Positions 1-4,262 of a DNA stretch of 5,762 nt are shown here, piece by piece (position 1 is the first letter of the stretch; each line of letters opens with the position of its first letter). The notes below the pieces were generated by a model that ran no database searches, had not been told where the DNA came from, and saw only the letters and a list, made by a program, of their open reading frames with translations. The stretch covers positions 1 to 5,762 of the forward strand of contig JAMDBC010000017.1 of the NCBI GenBank assembly GCA_023484185.1, read 5' to 3'. Both the position numbers and the translations under genes were made by a program. This stretch comes from Chloroflexota bacterium (GTDB taxonomy: Bacteria; Chloroflexota; Anaerolineae; Anaerolineales; Villigracilaceae).

Positions 1-173
1 AAATTAAATTCAGGGTTCAGGTTGAAGGAAGAAGGAGTTGGCAAACTCATCTCGGAAGGATTGACCGGCAGGACATGCCATTCACGCGCCGCGGGCCAAA
101 ATCCCCAAAGTAACAGGCCGCAGGAAAGCAGAAGCAAAAGAACTCCGAGAAGGATTCGCAATCGCCTTGCCAT
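1..173 (-). CDS. Small secreted or membrane-anchored protein, 5' end only (partial)
   Basis: Reading leftward from the ATG at 173-171, a frame stays open for 57 codons to the window edge, so the C-terminus is missing. The N-terminus is a textbook export signal or anchor: basic MARRLR, then about 20 hydrophobic residues (roughly 7-26), then WPAAREWHVLPVNPSEM. A Leu-Leu-Ser-Cys lipobox-like stretch ends at Cys18. However, the residues after it (GLLLWGF) remain hydrophobic, so an uncleaved N-terminal anchor is at least as likely as a lipoprotein. The last visible residues, about 46-57, are low complexity (Pro/Ser/Asn) and are encoded by the heptamer tract at 8-35. The gene lies 45 bp downstream of the ATP-grasp gene on the same strand but has its own candidate promoter. 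I do not recognise the family; function unknown. The signal sequence makes the frame credible despite its short length. Confidence 0.6.
   Translation of the reverse strand, partial: MARRLRILLGVLLLLLSCGLLLWGFWPAAREWHVLPVNPSEMSLPTPSSFNLNPEFN
8..35. repeat. Degenerate heptamer tandem tract, 4 units
   Basis: Four consecutive 7-bp units share an invariant AGG at positions 5-7. The first two units differ by one base (ATTCAGG, GTTCAGG). The next two are TTGAAGG and AAGAAGG. The tract lies inside the frame of the partial minus-strand gene and encodes its low-complexity end. Twenty-eight bp is not a multiple of three, so gain or loss of units would shift that frame. Confidence 0.5.
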
Positions 174-180
174 GCGGCCT

Positions 181-209
181 ATTATAACTGGATTAATCTC
201 AAAGACCAA
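181..209 (-). promoter_or_regulatory. Candidate sigma70-type promoter for the partial secreted-protein gene, possibly leaderless
   Basis: On the minus strand a perfect TATAAT (186-181) lies 17 bp downstream of TTGGTC (209-204), a half-matching -35. Only seven bases (AGGCCGC) separate the -10 box from the ATG at 173. A normal start distance therefore puts +1 at or next to the start codon, predicting a leaderless or near-leaderless mRNA. The AGG four bases before the ATG could act as a weak Shine-Dalgarno only if transcription started earlier. Confidence 0.5.
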
Positions 210-218
210 TTCAGCGGA

Positions 219-1178
219 CTATTTAGAAATCTTGGCTGCTCTCATTTTTTGACACACCATCGCCGAACGGAAAATACGATCGAAGAATCCATCATAACCA
301 TCTTTATCGTAAAGGATCATGTAATCGGCGGGACCGTATTCTTCGGGCAAATATAAAATTCCGCCGTTGGGATTAATTTCCAAAATGAATAACTCGCCTT
401 TTTCGTTCATGCGCACATCGCAACGCCCATAGCCCGTACAGCCCATTGCAAGATACATCCGTCGGCCAACATCCTGCAAGCGCGAGACCAGACTTTGATC
501 CGTCAGCCGTCGAAACTCGAAGGGCACGGAATAATCCCACTTAATATCTGAGTGCCAGAAATCGTGACCTTCGGGAAAAATCAATTCAGTCGGCGGATAA
601 ACAAACGGCGCGGAAAGATCGTCAGGATTATCCACAATGAAGACGTTGAACTCGCGTCCGACAATAAATTCTTCAACGCGCGCCGCTCCATATTCCGAAG
701 CGATCCGTTCAAACTGGACCCGCAACTGCTTGGCCGTTTCGACACGGCTTTCGCGCGTCATGCCGATACTGCTATAACTATGCGGGTGTTTGACCATCAA
801 TGGGAATCGCAAATCCTTGACAGCCTTTTCCAGATCATCCTTCGGAGTAACGCGATGCCCTCTTGCAAAACCAATCCCATTCGCATCGGCCACGGACTGC
901 ATTTCTTCGCGACTCGGATCGTAGCAATTGCTGCTTGCACCCGTGAAAGGCAAATTGAGTTCTTCCATCGCCTGAATGACATCCAAGCCGGGATAATCTT
1001 CATCCGCCGCGCCATCGCACAAATTGAAATAAACATCGAAGCGATTTTCTTCCGCAAGCGCGCGCAGTTTATCCATCACGGGTCGACGCAGCGTAACCAT
1101 CTCCCAATCGAAATCTTTTAAGAACGCCGCTGGCGTAAAACCATAAGTCTCTTCATCGTAAAGGACACACACACGCAT
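219..1178 (-). CDS. ATP-grasp ligase, D-alanine--D-alanine ligase-like
   Basis: A 319-residue cytosolic protein close to the usual length of D-Ala-D-Ala ligases (300-360). Visible ATP-grasp hallmarks in order: PFTGASSNCYDPSREE (77-92); FPLMVKHPHSYSSIGM with the ATP-contacting Lys130; VEEFIVGREFNVFI (168-181), the Ddl-type EE..GRE strand; and YGRCDVRM...LFILEINPNGG (250-273), giving likely Mg ligands Asp254, Glu267 and Asn269. Family knowledge: such enzymes activate a carboxylate as an acyl-phosphate and ligate it to an amine. Differences from true Ddl: the N-terminus is MRVCVLYDEE rather than a GG..SEHEVS motif, and the Ddl HG..GEDG loop is replaced by NLCDGAADEDYPG (52-64). It is probably a paralogous peptide or amino-acid ligase of unknown substrate rather than the cell-wall enzyme. 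The start is firm: GAGGTGA at 1188-1182 is a strong Shine-Dalgarno just before the ATG. It is divergent from the DUF4062/STAND locus. Confidence 0.88.
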   Translation of the reverse strand: MRVCVLYDEETYGFTPAAFLKDFDWEMVTLRRPVMDKLRALAEENRFDVYFNLCDGAADEDYPGLDVIQAMEELNLPFTGASSNCYDPSREEMQSVADANGIGFARGHRVTPKDDLEKAVKDLRFPLMVKHPHSYSSIGMTRESRVETAKQLRVQFERIASEYGAARVEEFIVGREFNVFIVDNPDDLSAPFVYPPTELIFPEGHDFWHSDIKWDYSVPFEFRRLTDQSLVSRLQDVGRRMYLAMGCTGYGRCDVRMNEKGELFILEINPNGGILYLPEEYGPADYMILYDKDGYDGFFDRIFRSAMVCQKMRAAKISK

Positions 1179-1266
1179 AAGTCACCTCGTTTCCAATGCG
1201 AACCTTATCATAAAAATATTTTCTGTACAATGTTTTGGATGTTCCGAAGTGGCTTAATATTTTCGC

Positions 1267-1295
1267 TTACCGCAAAGTCAAAACGGTTGTAGAAT
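1267..1295 (+). promoter_or_regulatory. Candidate promoter for the DUF4062 remnant / STAND transcript
   Basis: TTACCG (1267-1272, 3 of 6 consensus) is followed after exactly 17 bp by TAGAAT (1290-1295, 5 of 6). Start of transcription would be near 1302, giving a leader of about 44 bases before the ATG at 1346. It lies in the 167-bp divergent spacer with the ATP-grasp gene, which otherwise holds only a tandem 8-mer at 1315-1330. Confidence 0.35.
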
Positions 1296-1345
1296 GGTAT
1301 CCATGGACTGCTTGATTGAAACATTGAAACAGCGAGGGCAACGCC

Positions 1346-1516
1346 ATGAAAGTCTTCCTCAGTTCCACCTACCTTGACTTGATCGAACACCGCAAAGCCG
1401 CGCATGACGAACAACCATCCACGAATTTTTCACGAATTCACGAACATCAAACTCCCATTCGTGAATTCGTGGTCCCCCATTCGTGGACGGTTGACCCCAA
1501 CAGGATTTCGCTATGA
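1346..1516 (+). pseudogene. DUF4062 protein, N-terminal remnant truncated at a palindromic repeat
   Basis: The 56-codon frame opens with MKVFLSSTYLDLIEHRKAAH, which matches the characteristic start of DUF4062 (K-V-F-[LI]-S-S-T-[YF]-x-D-L-x-x-x-R-x-A). This domain is found in bacterial signalling and conflict-type proteins, often fused to or beside NB-ARC/STAND NTPases. The match ends at about residue 21. From about codon 23 the frame reads through the palindromic repeat (1413-1492), so the rest of the domain, normally some 80 or more residues, is gone. GAGGG at 1334-1338 is a plausible Shine-Dalgarno, so the stub may still be translated. Its TGA (1514-1516) overlaps the ATG of the STAND gene as ATGA, which would allow translational coupling. 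Recognition of the domain rests on about 20 residues, but the motif is distinctive. Confidence 0.6.
1413..1492 (+). repeat. 80-bp palindromic (MITE- or REP-like) repeat, copy 1
   Basis: The outer inverted repeats AACCATCCACGAAT (1413-1426) and ATTCGTGGACGGTT (1479-1492) match at 13 of 14 positions. The inner pair CACGAATTCACGAA (1431-1444) and TTCGTGAATTCGTG (1458-1471) is a perfect 14-bp inverted repeat with a 13-base loop. The whole element can fold into one long hairpin. It interrupts the DUF4062 frame and ends 20 bp before the STAND start codon. The same architecture and the same right end recur at 4164-4238. No convincing target-site duplication is visible. Confidence 0.75.
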
Positions 1517-2496
1517 CCACAAAAAAGCTCGTACCATTACTCATTGCGCTTTTGGGACTTGCCCTCGTCATTGCCGCGTTTGTGGTGTGGTTCGAACCAC
1601 CCGCGGAAGGCGGAGTATTTAGTACAGCAGGAGCAATTATTTCATTTCTTCTTGGCGCAGGTGCAAGCCTCAAAGGCTGGAAAGATTTCTTCAAGAAAGA
1701 TGAACCCGCCACTAGCACGCAACACCAGACCCAAAGCCAAGATCAAAACCAAACACAAAGTCAAGTTGTCCACATTCATAATTATCCACCCGCTTCCCAA
1801 TTACCACTTACCAATCACCAACCACTCACAAACACTCTCCCTCACCAGCCCTACTTCTTCGGCCGCGCCGCTGAACTCGACATCATCAAATCCGCCCTCT
1901 CCCCCGACTCCCGCACCTGGGGCGCGCTGATTGACGGACCTGGCGGCATCGGCAAAACTGCGCTGGCGATCAAAGCCGCGCACGACGCGCCAGCGGAACT
2001 CTTCGAGCGCAAAATCTTCATCACCGCCAAAGTGCGCGAACTGACCGCCGAGGGCGAAGCCAAACTGACCGACTTCACCCGCCCGACCTACCTCGCCATG
2101 CTGGACGAACTGGGCAAGGAATTGGGCGCAGACGGACTCGAAAAACTCGCGCCCGATGAACGCCCGGACGAACTGCGCCTCGCGCTGGCGGGGGTAAAGG
2201 CGCTGATCATCTTCGACAATTTGGAAACCCTGCCCGAAGGGAACAAAGCCATCGTCACCTCCCGCCGCCGCACCGATGTGGACGCGCGCATCGTGCGTCT
2301 CGACCGCCTCGCCCGCGACGAAGCCCTGCAACTCATCGCCGAACTCGCCGCCAAATACCCGCGCCTCCCAAAAAGAGCGCGAAGACCTGTACGAGATCAC
2401 GCAGGGCAACCCGCTCTTCATCCGCTGGATCGCGGGACAGTTGGGGCGCGAAGGCTCGCAGTGCCGCACCATCGCCGAAGCCTGCGCCTTCATTGA
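1513..2496 (+). CDS. STAND NTPase, N-terminal fragment: two TM segments and P-loop NTPase
   Basis: Hydrophobic residues 6-27 (LVPLLIALLG...VVWF) and about 36-52 form two likely membrane helices, so the NTPase would be membrane-tethered. Residues 66-85 are rich in Gln, Ser and Thr, and about 91-112 are Pro/Asn/Leu-rich, partly encoded by the heptamer tract at 1801-1828. The NTPase begins with YFFGRAAEL (114-122). It has Walker A GPGGIGKT (142-149), Walker B ALIIFDNLE (230-238) and a sensor-like KAIVTSRRR (245-253), as in NB-ARC/STAND ATPases. Homologous-looking sequence stops near residue 286 (about position 2370). The remaining ~40 codons (KRARRPVRDH...) are Arg/Pro/His-rich out-of-frame translation, because the natural continuation, KEREDLYEITQGNPLFIRW, lies in the +1 frame. 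An unfixed fragment would lack the winged helix and sensor region. Confidence 0.7.
   Translation: MTTKKLVPLLIALLGLALVIAAFVVWFEPPAEGGVFSTAGAIISFLLGAGASLKGWKDFFKKDEPATSTQHQTQSQDQNQTQSQVVHIHNYPPASQLPLTNHQPLTNTLPHQPYFFGRAAELDIIKSALSPDSRTWGALIDGPGGIGKTALAIKAAHDAPAELFERKIFITAKVRELTAEGEAKLTDFTRPTYLAMLDELGKELGADGLEKLAPDERPDELRLALAGVKALIIFDNLETLPEGNKAIVTSRRRTDVDARIVRLDRLARDEALQLIAELAAKYPRLPKRARRPVRDHAGQPALHPLDRGTVGARRLAVPHHRRSLRLH
1801..1828. repeat. Degenerate heptamer tract inside the STAND linker
   Basis: Four 7-bp units (TTACCAC, TTACCAA, TCACCAA, then the weaker CCACTCA) keep A and C invariant at positions 3 and 4. They encode the low-complexity LPLTNHQPLT linker between the membrane anchor and the NTPase. 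Periodicity fades into C/A-rich sequence on the right. Confidence 0.4.
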
Positions 2497-3301
2497 CAAA
2501 GCGCCCAAAGGCAACGACCCGCTCGAATACATCTTCGGCGACCTGCTGGAGACCTTCACCGCCGACGAGACGAAAGTCCTCGCCGCGCTGACGTATTTCA
2601 GCCTGCCCGCCAAACTCAAGTGGATCGCGGACATGACCGACCTGCCCGAACGCGCCGCCGAGACCGCGCTGGAAGACCTGACCGACCACTCCATCCTGAC
2701 CTCTGACCTGCTCGCCCAAACCTACTTTTTGCCCCCGCTGACAGCGAAATTCATCCGCACGCGCCGCCCCGAAACCGTGACCCAAACAGGCGATGCCCTC
2801 ACCAACCACGCCTACGCCCTCGCCCTGCAATACGGCGGATACAGCAATTACGAAGGCTACCCCACGCTGGACGCCGAATGGGACTTCGTCTCCGCCGCCC
2901 TGCCGCGTCTCTTGCAAAGTGAGAATTATCGTTTGCAATCGGTGTGCAACCAACTTATGTTTTTTCTGAATTTCACTGGACGTTGGGATGAACGGTTATG
3001 GCTTTGCGAACAAGCCGAAGCGCGCGCTCTCGCTGATAACAATAAAGAACGGGCGGGGCGGGGCGGCGCGCATACGAAGCAGGGTTCGTTTATGCTCATC
3101 GCAACCAGCCCGCCGAAGTGCTGGCATGTGCTGCCCGCGCCGCCGAACATTGGCAAAACAGTACGCCGAACAATAAATCAATCGCCATCCAATTACGCGG
3201 ACTTGGGCACAAACTACGAAAAGATTATCCCGCCGCCATCGTTGCCTTCAGCGAGGCGCTGGAAATATGCCGCAACATTTCCCCTGAAAGTGATGATGTA
3301 G
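2276..3301 (+). CDS. STAND NTPase, middle fragment: NTPase C-lobe, winged helix and start of helical repeats
   Basis: The true part runs from about 2373 to about 3058; the codons before and after are out-of-frame translation, so the nominal start at 2276 is not real. It opens with KEREDLYEITQGNPLFIRWIAGQL. The GNPL motif is the usual NB-ARC/STAND GLPL-type element at the end of the NTPase, which directly continues the upstream frame. ETKVLAALTYFSLPAKLKWI...LEDLTDHSILTS...YFLPPLTAKFIRTR is a winged-helix-like segment. Then come Trp- and Leu-rich helices (EWDFVSAALPRLL, GRWDERLWLCEQAEARALADNN) typical of the first TPR-like repeats. After KERAG the frame enters G-rich sequence and the natural continuation (RRAYEAGFVYAHRNQPAEV) is in the -1 frame. 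The final 80 or so codons look non-homologous. Confidence 0.65.
   Translation: MWTRASCVSTASPATKPCNSSPNSPPNTRASQKEREDLYEITQGNPLFIRWIAGQLGREGSQCRTIAEACAFIDKAPKGNDPLEYIFGDLLETFTADETKVLAALTYFSLPAKLKWIADMTDLPERAAETALEDLTDHSILTSDLLAQTYFLPPLTAKFIRTRRPETVTQTGDALTNHAYALALQYGGYSNYEGYPTLDAEWDFVSAALPRLLQSENYRLQSVCNQLMFFLNFTGRWDERLWLCEQAEARALADNNKERAGRGGAHTKQGSFMLIATSPPKCWHVLPAPPNIGKTVRRTINQSPSNYADLGTNYEKIIPPPSLPSARRWKYAATFPLKVMM
2365..2378 (+). other. First frameshift site (+1) at a C3A5 run
   Basis: The sequence CTCCCAAAAAGAG at 2365-2377 is where coding sense passes from frame 1 (AAKYPRLPK) to frame 2 (KEREDLYEI). Removing one base from the A5 run (2370-2374) or the C3 run (2367-2369) gives a smooth LPKEREDLYEI. 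One extra base in a homopolymer is the simplest explanation. Confidence 0.65.
3046..3075 (+). other. Second frameshift site (-1) in a G-rich run
   Basis: Coding sense returns from frame 2 (DNNKERAG) to frame 1 (RRAYEAGFVYAH) within a stretch made of GGG and two GGGG runs separated by single C (3051-3063). Frame 1 has stops at 3034-3045, which fixes the left limit. One missing base in a G run would account for the shift. Confidence 0.6.
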
Positions 3302-3738
3302 CTAGCGTGCTGAACGACCTGGCAGAAGCAGAACACGAAAACAAAGATTACCCCGCCGCCGAGCGCGACTACGGTGAAGCCCTGCGCATTGCAAAGAAAA
3401 TTAGTCAACAAGAGGGTATCGCCGATTACACAAGTAATCTGGCAGCACTTGCCCTCGACCGCGAGCAGTGGGCAGAAGCCGAGTCCCTCGCCCGCGAAGC
3501 CCTCGCGCTGGCAGAAAAAGTCGGGCGGCAGGAGTTGATTGCCAACGATTGTCACCACATCGCCATAGCCCTGCTCAAACAAAGCGGTAAGTCGGATTGG
3601 CAATCCGACCTACAAGAAGCCTTATCCCTGTCCCGCCGCGCCGTCGAGATTTACACACGCCTGCGTCATCCCAGTTTGCAGTCAGCGCAGGAAACGCTGG
3701 CGGAGATCGAGAAAGCAAGGATGAAAGATGAAAGATGA
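3118..3738 (+). CDS. STAND protein, C-terminal TPR fragment
   Basis: A 206-residue frame made almost entirely of TPR-type helix pairs. The cleanest are LGHKLRKDYPAAIVAFSEAL, LAEAEHENKDYPAAERDYGE, then LAALALDREQWAEAESLARE and a final RRAVEIYTRLRHPSLQSAQE. Each shows the A/G and Y/A-A spacing of TPRs. Homologous sequence in this frame already starts near 3067 (RRAYEAGFVYAH), upstream of the ATG, so this start is an artefact of the frameshift. A palindrome at 3587-3613 inserts Gly-Lys-Ser-Asp-Trp-Gln-Ser-Asp between two repeats. The last residues, MKDER, and the TGA are encoded by the heptamer tract 3721-3762. In STAND proteins this region is the likely ligand or partner sensor. Confidence 0.65.
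   Translation: MLACAARAAEHWQNSTPNNKSIAIQLRGLGHKLRKDYPAAIVAFSEALEICRNISPESDDVASVLNDLAEAEHENKDYPAAERDYGEALRIAKKISQQEGIADYTSNLAALALDREQWAEAESLAREALALAEKVGRQELIANDCHHIAIALLKQSGKSDWQSDLQEALSLSRRAVEIYTRLRHPSLQSAQETLAEIEKARMKDER
3587..3613. repeat. 27-bp palindrome within the TPR coding sequence
   Basis: GTCGGATT (3591-3598) and AATCCGAC (3602-3609) form a perfect 8-bp inverted repeat around a 3-base loop. An outer GTA/TAC pair beyond one A/C mismatch extends it. At 27 bp (nine codons) it keeps the frame. It reads as an extra GKSDWQSDL between LLKQ and EALSLS, a place where TPR proteins usually have only a short turn. Confidence 0.6.
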
Positions 3739-3762
3739 AGGAGGAATGAGGAATGAGGAATG
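3721..3762. repeat. Heptamer tandem tract, 6 units, spanning the STAND stop codon
   Basis: Six units in perfect 7-bp phase: ATGAAAG twice, one transitional ATGAAGG, then AGGAATG three times. The TGA stop (3736-3738) is within the third unit. The tract continues into the 53-bp convergent spacer with the small membrane gene, which otherwise holds only a weak AT-rich inverted repeat (GAATGAA 3758-3764 / TTCATTC 3775-3781) and no convincing terminator. Confidence 0.85.
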
Positions 3763-3791
3763 AAAAAACAATCCTTCATTCTGCCTTCCAC

Positions 3792-4103
3792 TTATACAAA
3801 ACCGCCGACGACAAGCGCAAGCTCAACGCAAAGATAGACCACGGGGAACGAGGTCAAAATCCACGCGAGTTTTTCGTTGCGGCGCTTAAAGGCCACCCAC
3901 GAGCCGATGATGGGAATCAGCAACAACAGCGGTAATACGTAAATCACGATGTAACTGAATTTGAGTGAGCCGTCCAGCAGGATGCCGAACACGGCGAGAG
4001 CCGCCGCCGCCACAATGGCAAGGACGCTGACAATTTGGGAAACGATCATCCAGGCAAGCAAAAGTTTACTGCGGGGAGCGGGGGAGTTATCGGATGTGGC
4101 CAT
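3792..4103 (-). CDS. Small integral membrane protein, three predicted helices, unknown function
   Basis: The protein has 103 residues from the ATG at 4103-4101. A polar N-terminus (MATSDNSPAPRSK) precedes three hydrophobic segments: about 14-43 (LLLAWMIVSQIVSVLAIV...), about 50-72 (SYIVIYVLPLLLLIPIIGSW) and about 79-103 (LAWILTSFPVVYLCVELALV). A basic loop KRRNEK (73-78) lies between the second and third, favouring a cytoplasmic loop there. A longer version from a GTG at 4151-4149 adds 16 residues. I prefer the ATG because the extension overlaps a possible -10 box (TATACT, 4141-4136) and the ATG has a purine-rich AAGAGAGA upstream. It is convergent with the STAND gene and divergent from tnaA. 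No family is recognised. The composition and codon usage look like a genuine membrane protein; a role beside tryptophanase cannot be inferred. Confidence 0.7.
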   Translation of the reverse strand: MATSDNSPAPRSKLLLAWMIVSQIVSVLAIVAAAALAVFGILLDGSLKFSYIVIYVLPLLLLIPIIGSWVAFKRRNEKLAWILTSFPVVYLCVELALVVGGFV

Positions 4104-4116
4104 GGCTGTCTCTCTT

Positions 4117-4143
4117 TTGAAGATGGGATGGCGCAAGTATAAT
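4117..4143 (+). promoter_or_regulatory. Candidate promoter for tnaA
   Basis: A perfect TATAAT (4138-4143) lies 15 bp downstream of TTGAAG (4117-4122, 4 of 6); TTTGAA shifted by one base gives 16 bp. Predicted +1 near 4150 places the palindromic repeat copy 2 wholly inside a leader of about 113 bases. The -10 box overlaps a minus-strand TATACT (4141-4136) that could serve the divergent membrane gene, though no good minus-strand -35 is visible. Confidence 0.5.
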
Positions 4144-4163
4144 TCAATCACGCATCAAAGTGG

Positions 4164-4238
4164 CCATCCACGAATAAGGCCACGAATACTCGAACGGCGT
4201 CCATTCGTTTATTCGTGGCAATAAATTCGTGGACGGTT
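4164..4238 (+). repeat. Palindromic (MITE- or REP-like) repeat, copy 2
   Basis: Outer arms CCATCCACGAAT (4164-4175) and ATTCGTGGACGG (4225-4236) match at 11 of 12 positions. Inner arms 4179-4196 and 4202-4219, containing GCCACGAATA and TATTCGTGGC, match at 15 of 18. The layout is as in copy 1, and the right end ATTCGTGGACGGTT is identical in both copies. The middle sequences differ, so these are related but diverged copies in the same orientation. Confidence 0.72.
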
Positions 4239-4253
4239 CTTCCACTGAAAACT

Positions 4254-4257
4254 GGAG
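4254..4257 (+). promoter_or_regulatory. Shine-Dalgarno deciding the tnaA start
   Basis: GGAG lies five bases before the ATG at 4263. This selects that ATG over an in-frame ATG at 4215, which lies inside the palindromic repeat and would add 16 residues unlike the family. Confidence 0.7.
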
Positions 4258-4262
4258 ACTTC

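Larger units (their letters stand above)
1513..3738 (+). pseudogene. STAND NTPase (TM + NB-ARC-like + winged helix + TPR) split by two opposite frameshifts
   Basis: Three overlapping frames join into a single STAND protein. The frame moves +1 near 2370 and back -1 near 3046-3075, so the net length is unbroken: 2226 bp, about 741 residues. Domain order is two N-terminal membrane segments, a Gln-rich linker, a P-loop NTPase, a winged-helix region and C-terminal TPRs. Family knowledge: STAND proteins are NTP-driven switches or scaffolds, and TPRs usually sense a ligand. Both breaks lie in short homopolymer contexts (A5, and runs of G4), so read or assembly error is as likely as true gene decay. 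AGGA at 1502-1505 is a Shine-Dalgarno seven bases before the ATG. The separate pieces are described in the three entries below. Confidence 0.75.

Noticed and set aside
22..252. 76-codon plus-strand open frame at the left edge
   Set aside because: Polar, Arg/Ser-rich and lacking motifs. It overlaps a minus-strand frame with a convincing signal sequence and also the end of the ATP-grasp gene.
552..1121. 189-codon open frame opposite the ATP-grasp gene
   Set aside because: Antisense shadow of a gene with intact ATP-grasp motifs; low-sense composition and no plausible Shine-Dalgarno context.
1315..1330. Two tandem copies of ATTGAAAC, which resembles the 3' end of many CRISPR repeats
   Set aside because: Only two 8-bp copies with no spacer between them and no further repeats; not an array.
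2367..2373. CCCAAAA read as C CCA AAA, a canonical -1 slippery heptamer, at the first STAND frameshift
   Set aside because: The continuation is in the +1 frame, so a -1 slip would enter the wrong frame. Programmed -1 frameshifting cannot explain the join.
1801..2694. Long antisense open frame (297 codons) opposite the STAND gene, and another at 2333-2953
   Set aside because: Arg/Ser/Gly/Val-rich composition typical of the complement of a G/C-biased gene, with no domain motifs. The sense strand has clear Walker and winged-helix motifs.
3753..3935. 60-codon plus-strand open frame after the STAND gene
   Set aside because: It starts in the heptamer tract and runs antisense to the small membrane protein; no coding character.
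4215..4262. In-frame upstream extension of tnaA ([16 protein letters not shown]), considered as an extended start or a TnaC-like Trp-containing leader
   Set aside because: It is in frame with tnaA without a stop, is encoded by the palindromic repeat, and the Shine-Dalgarno fits the later ATG. It lacks the TnaC residue pattern.
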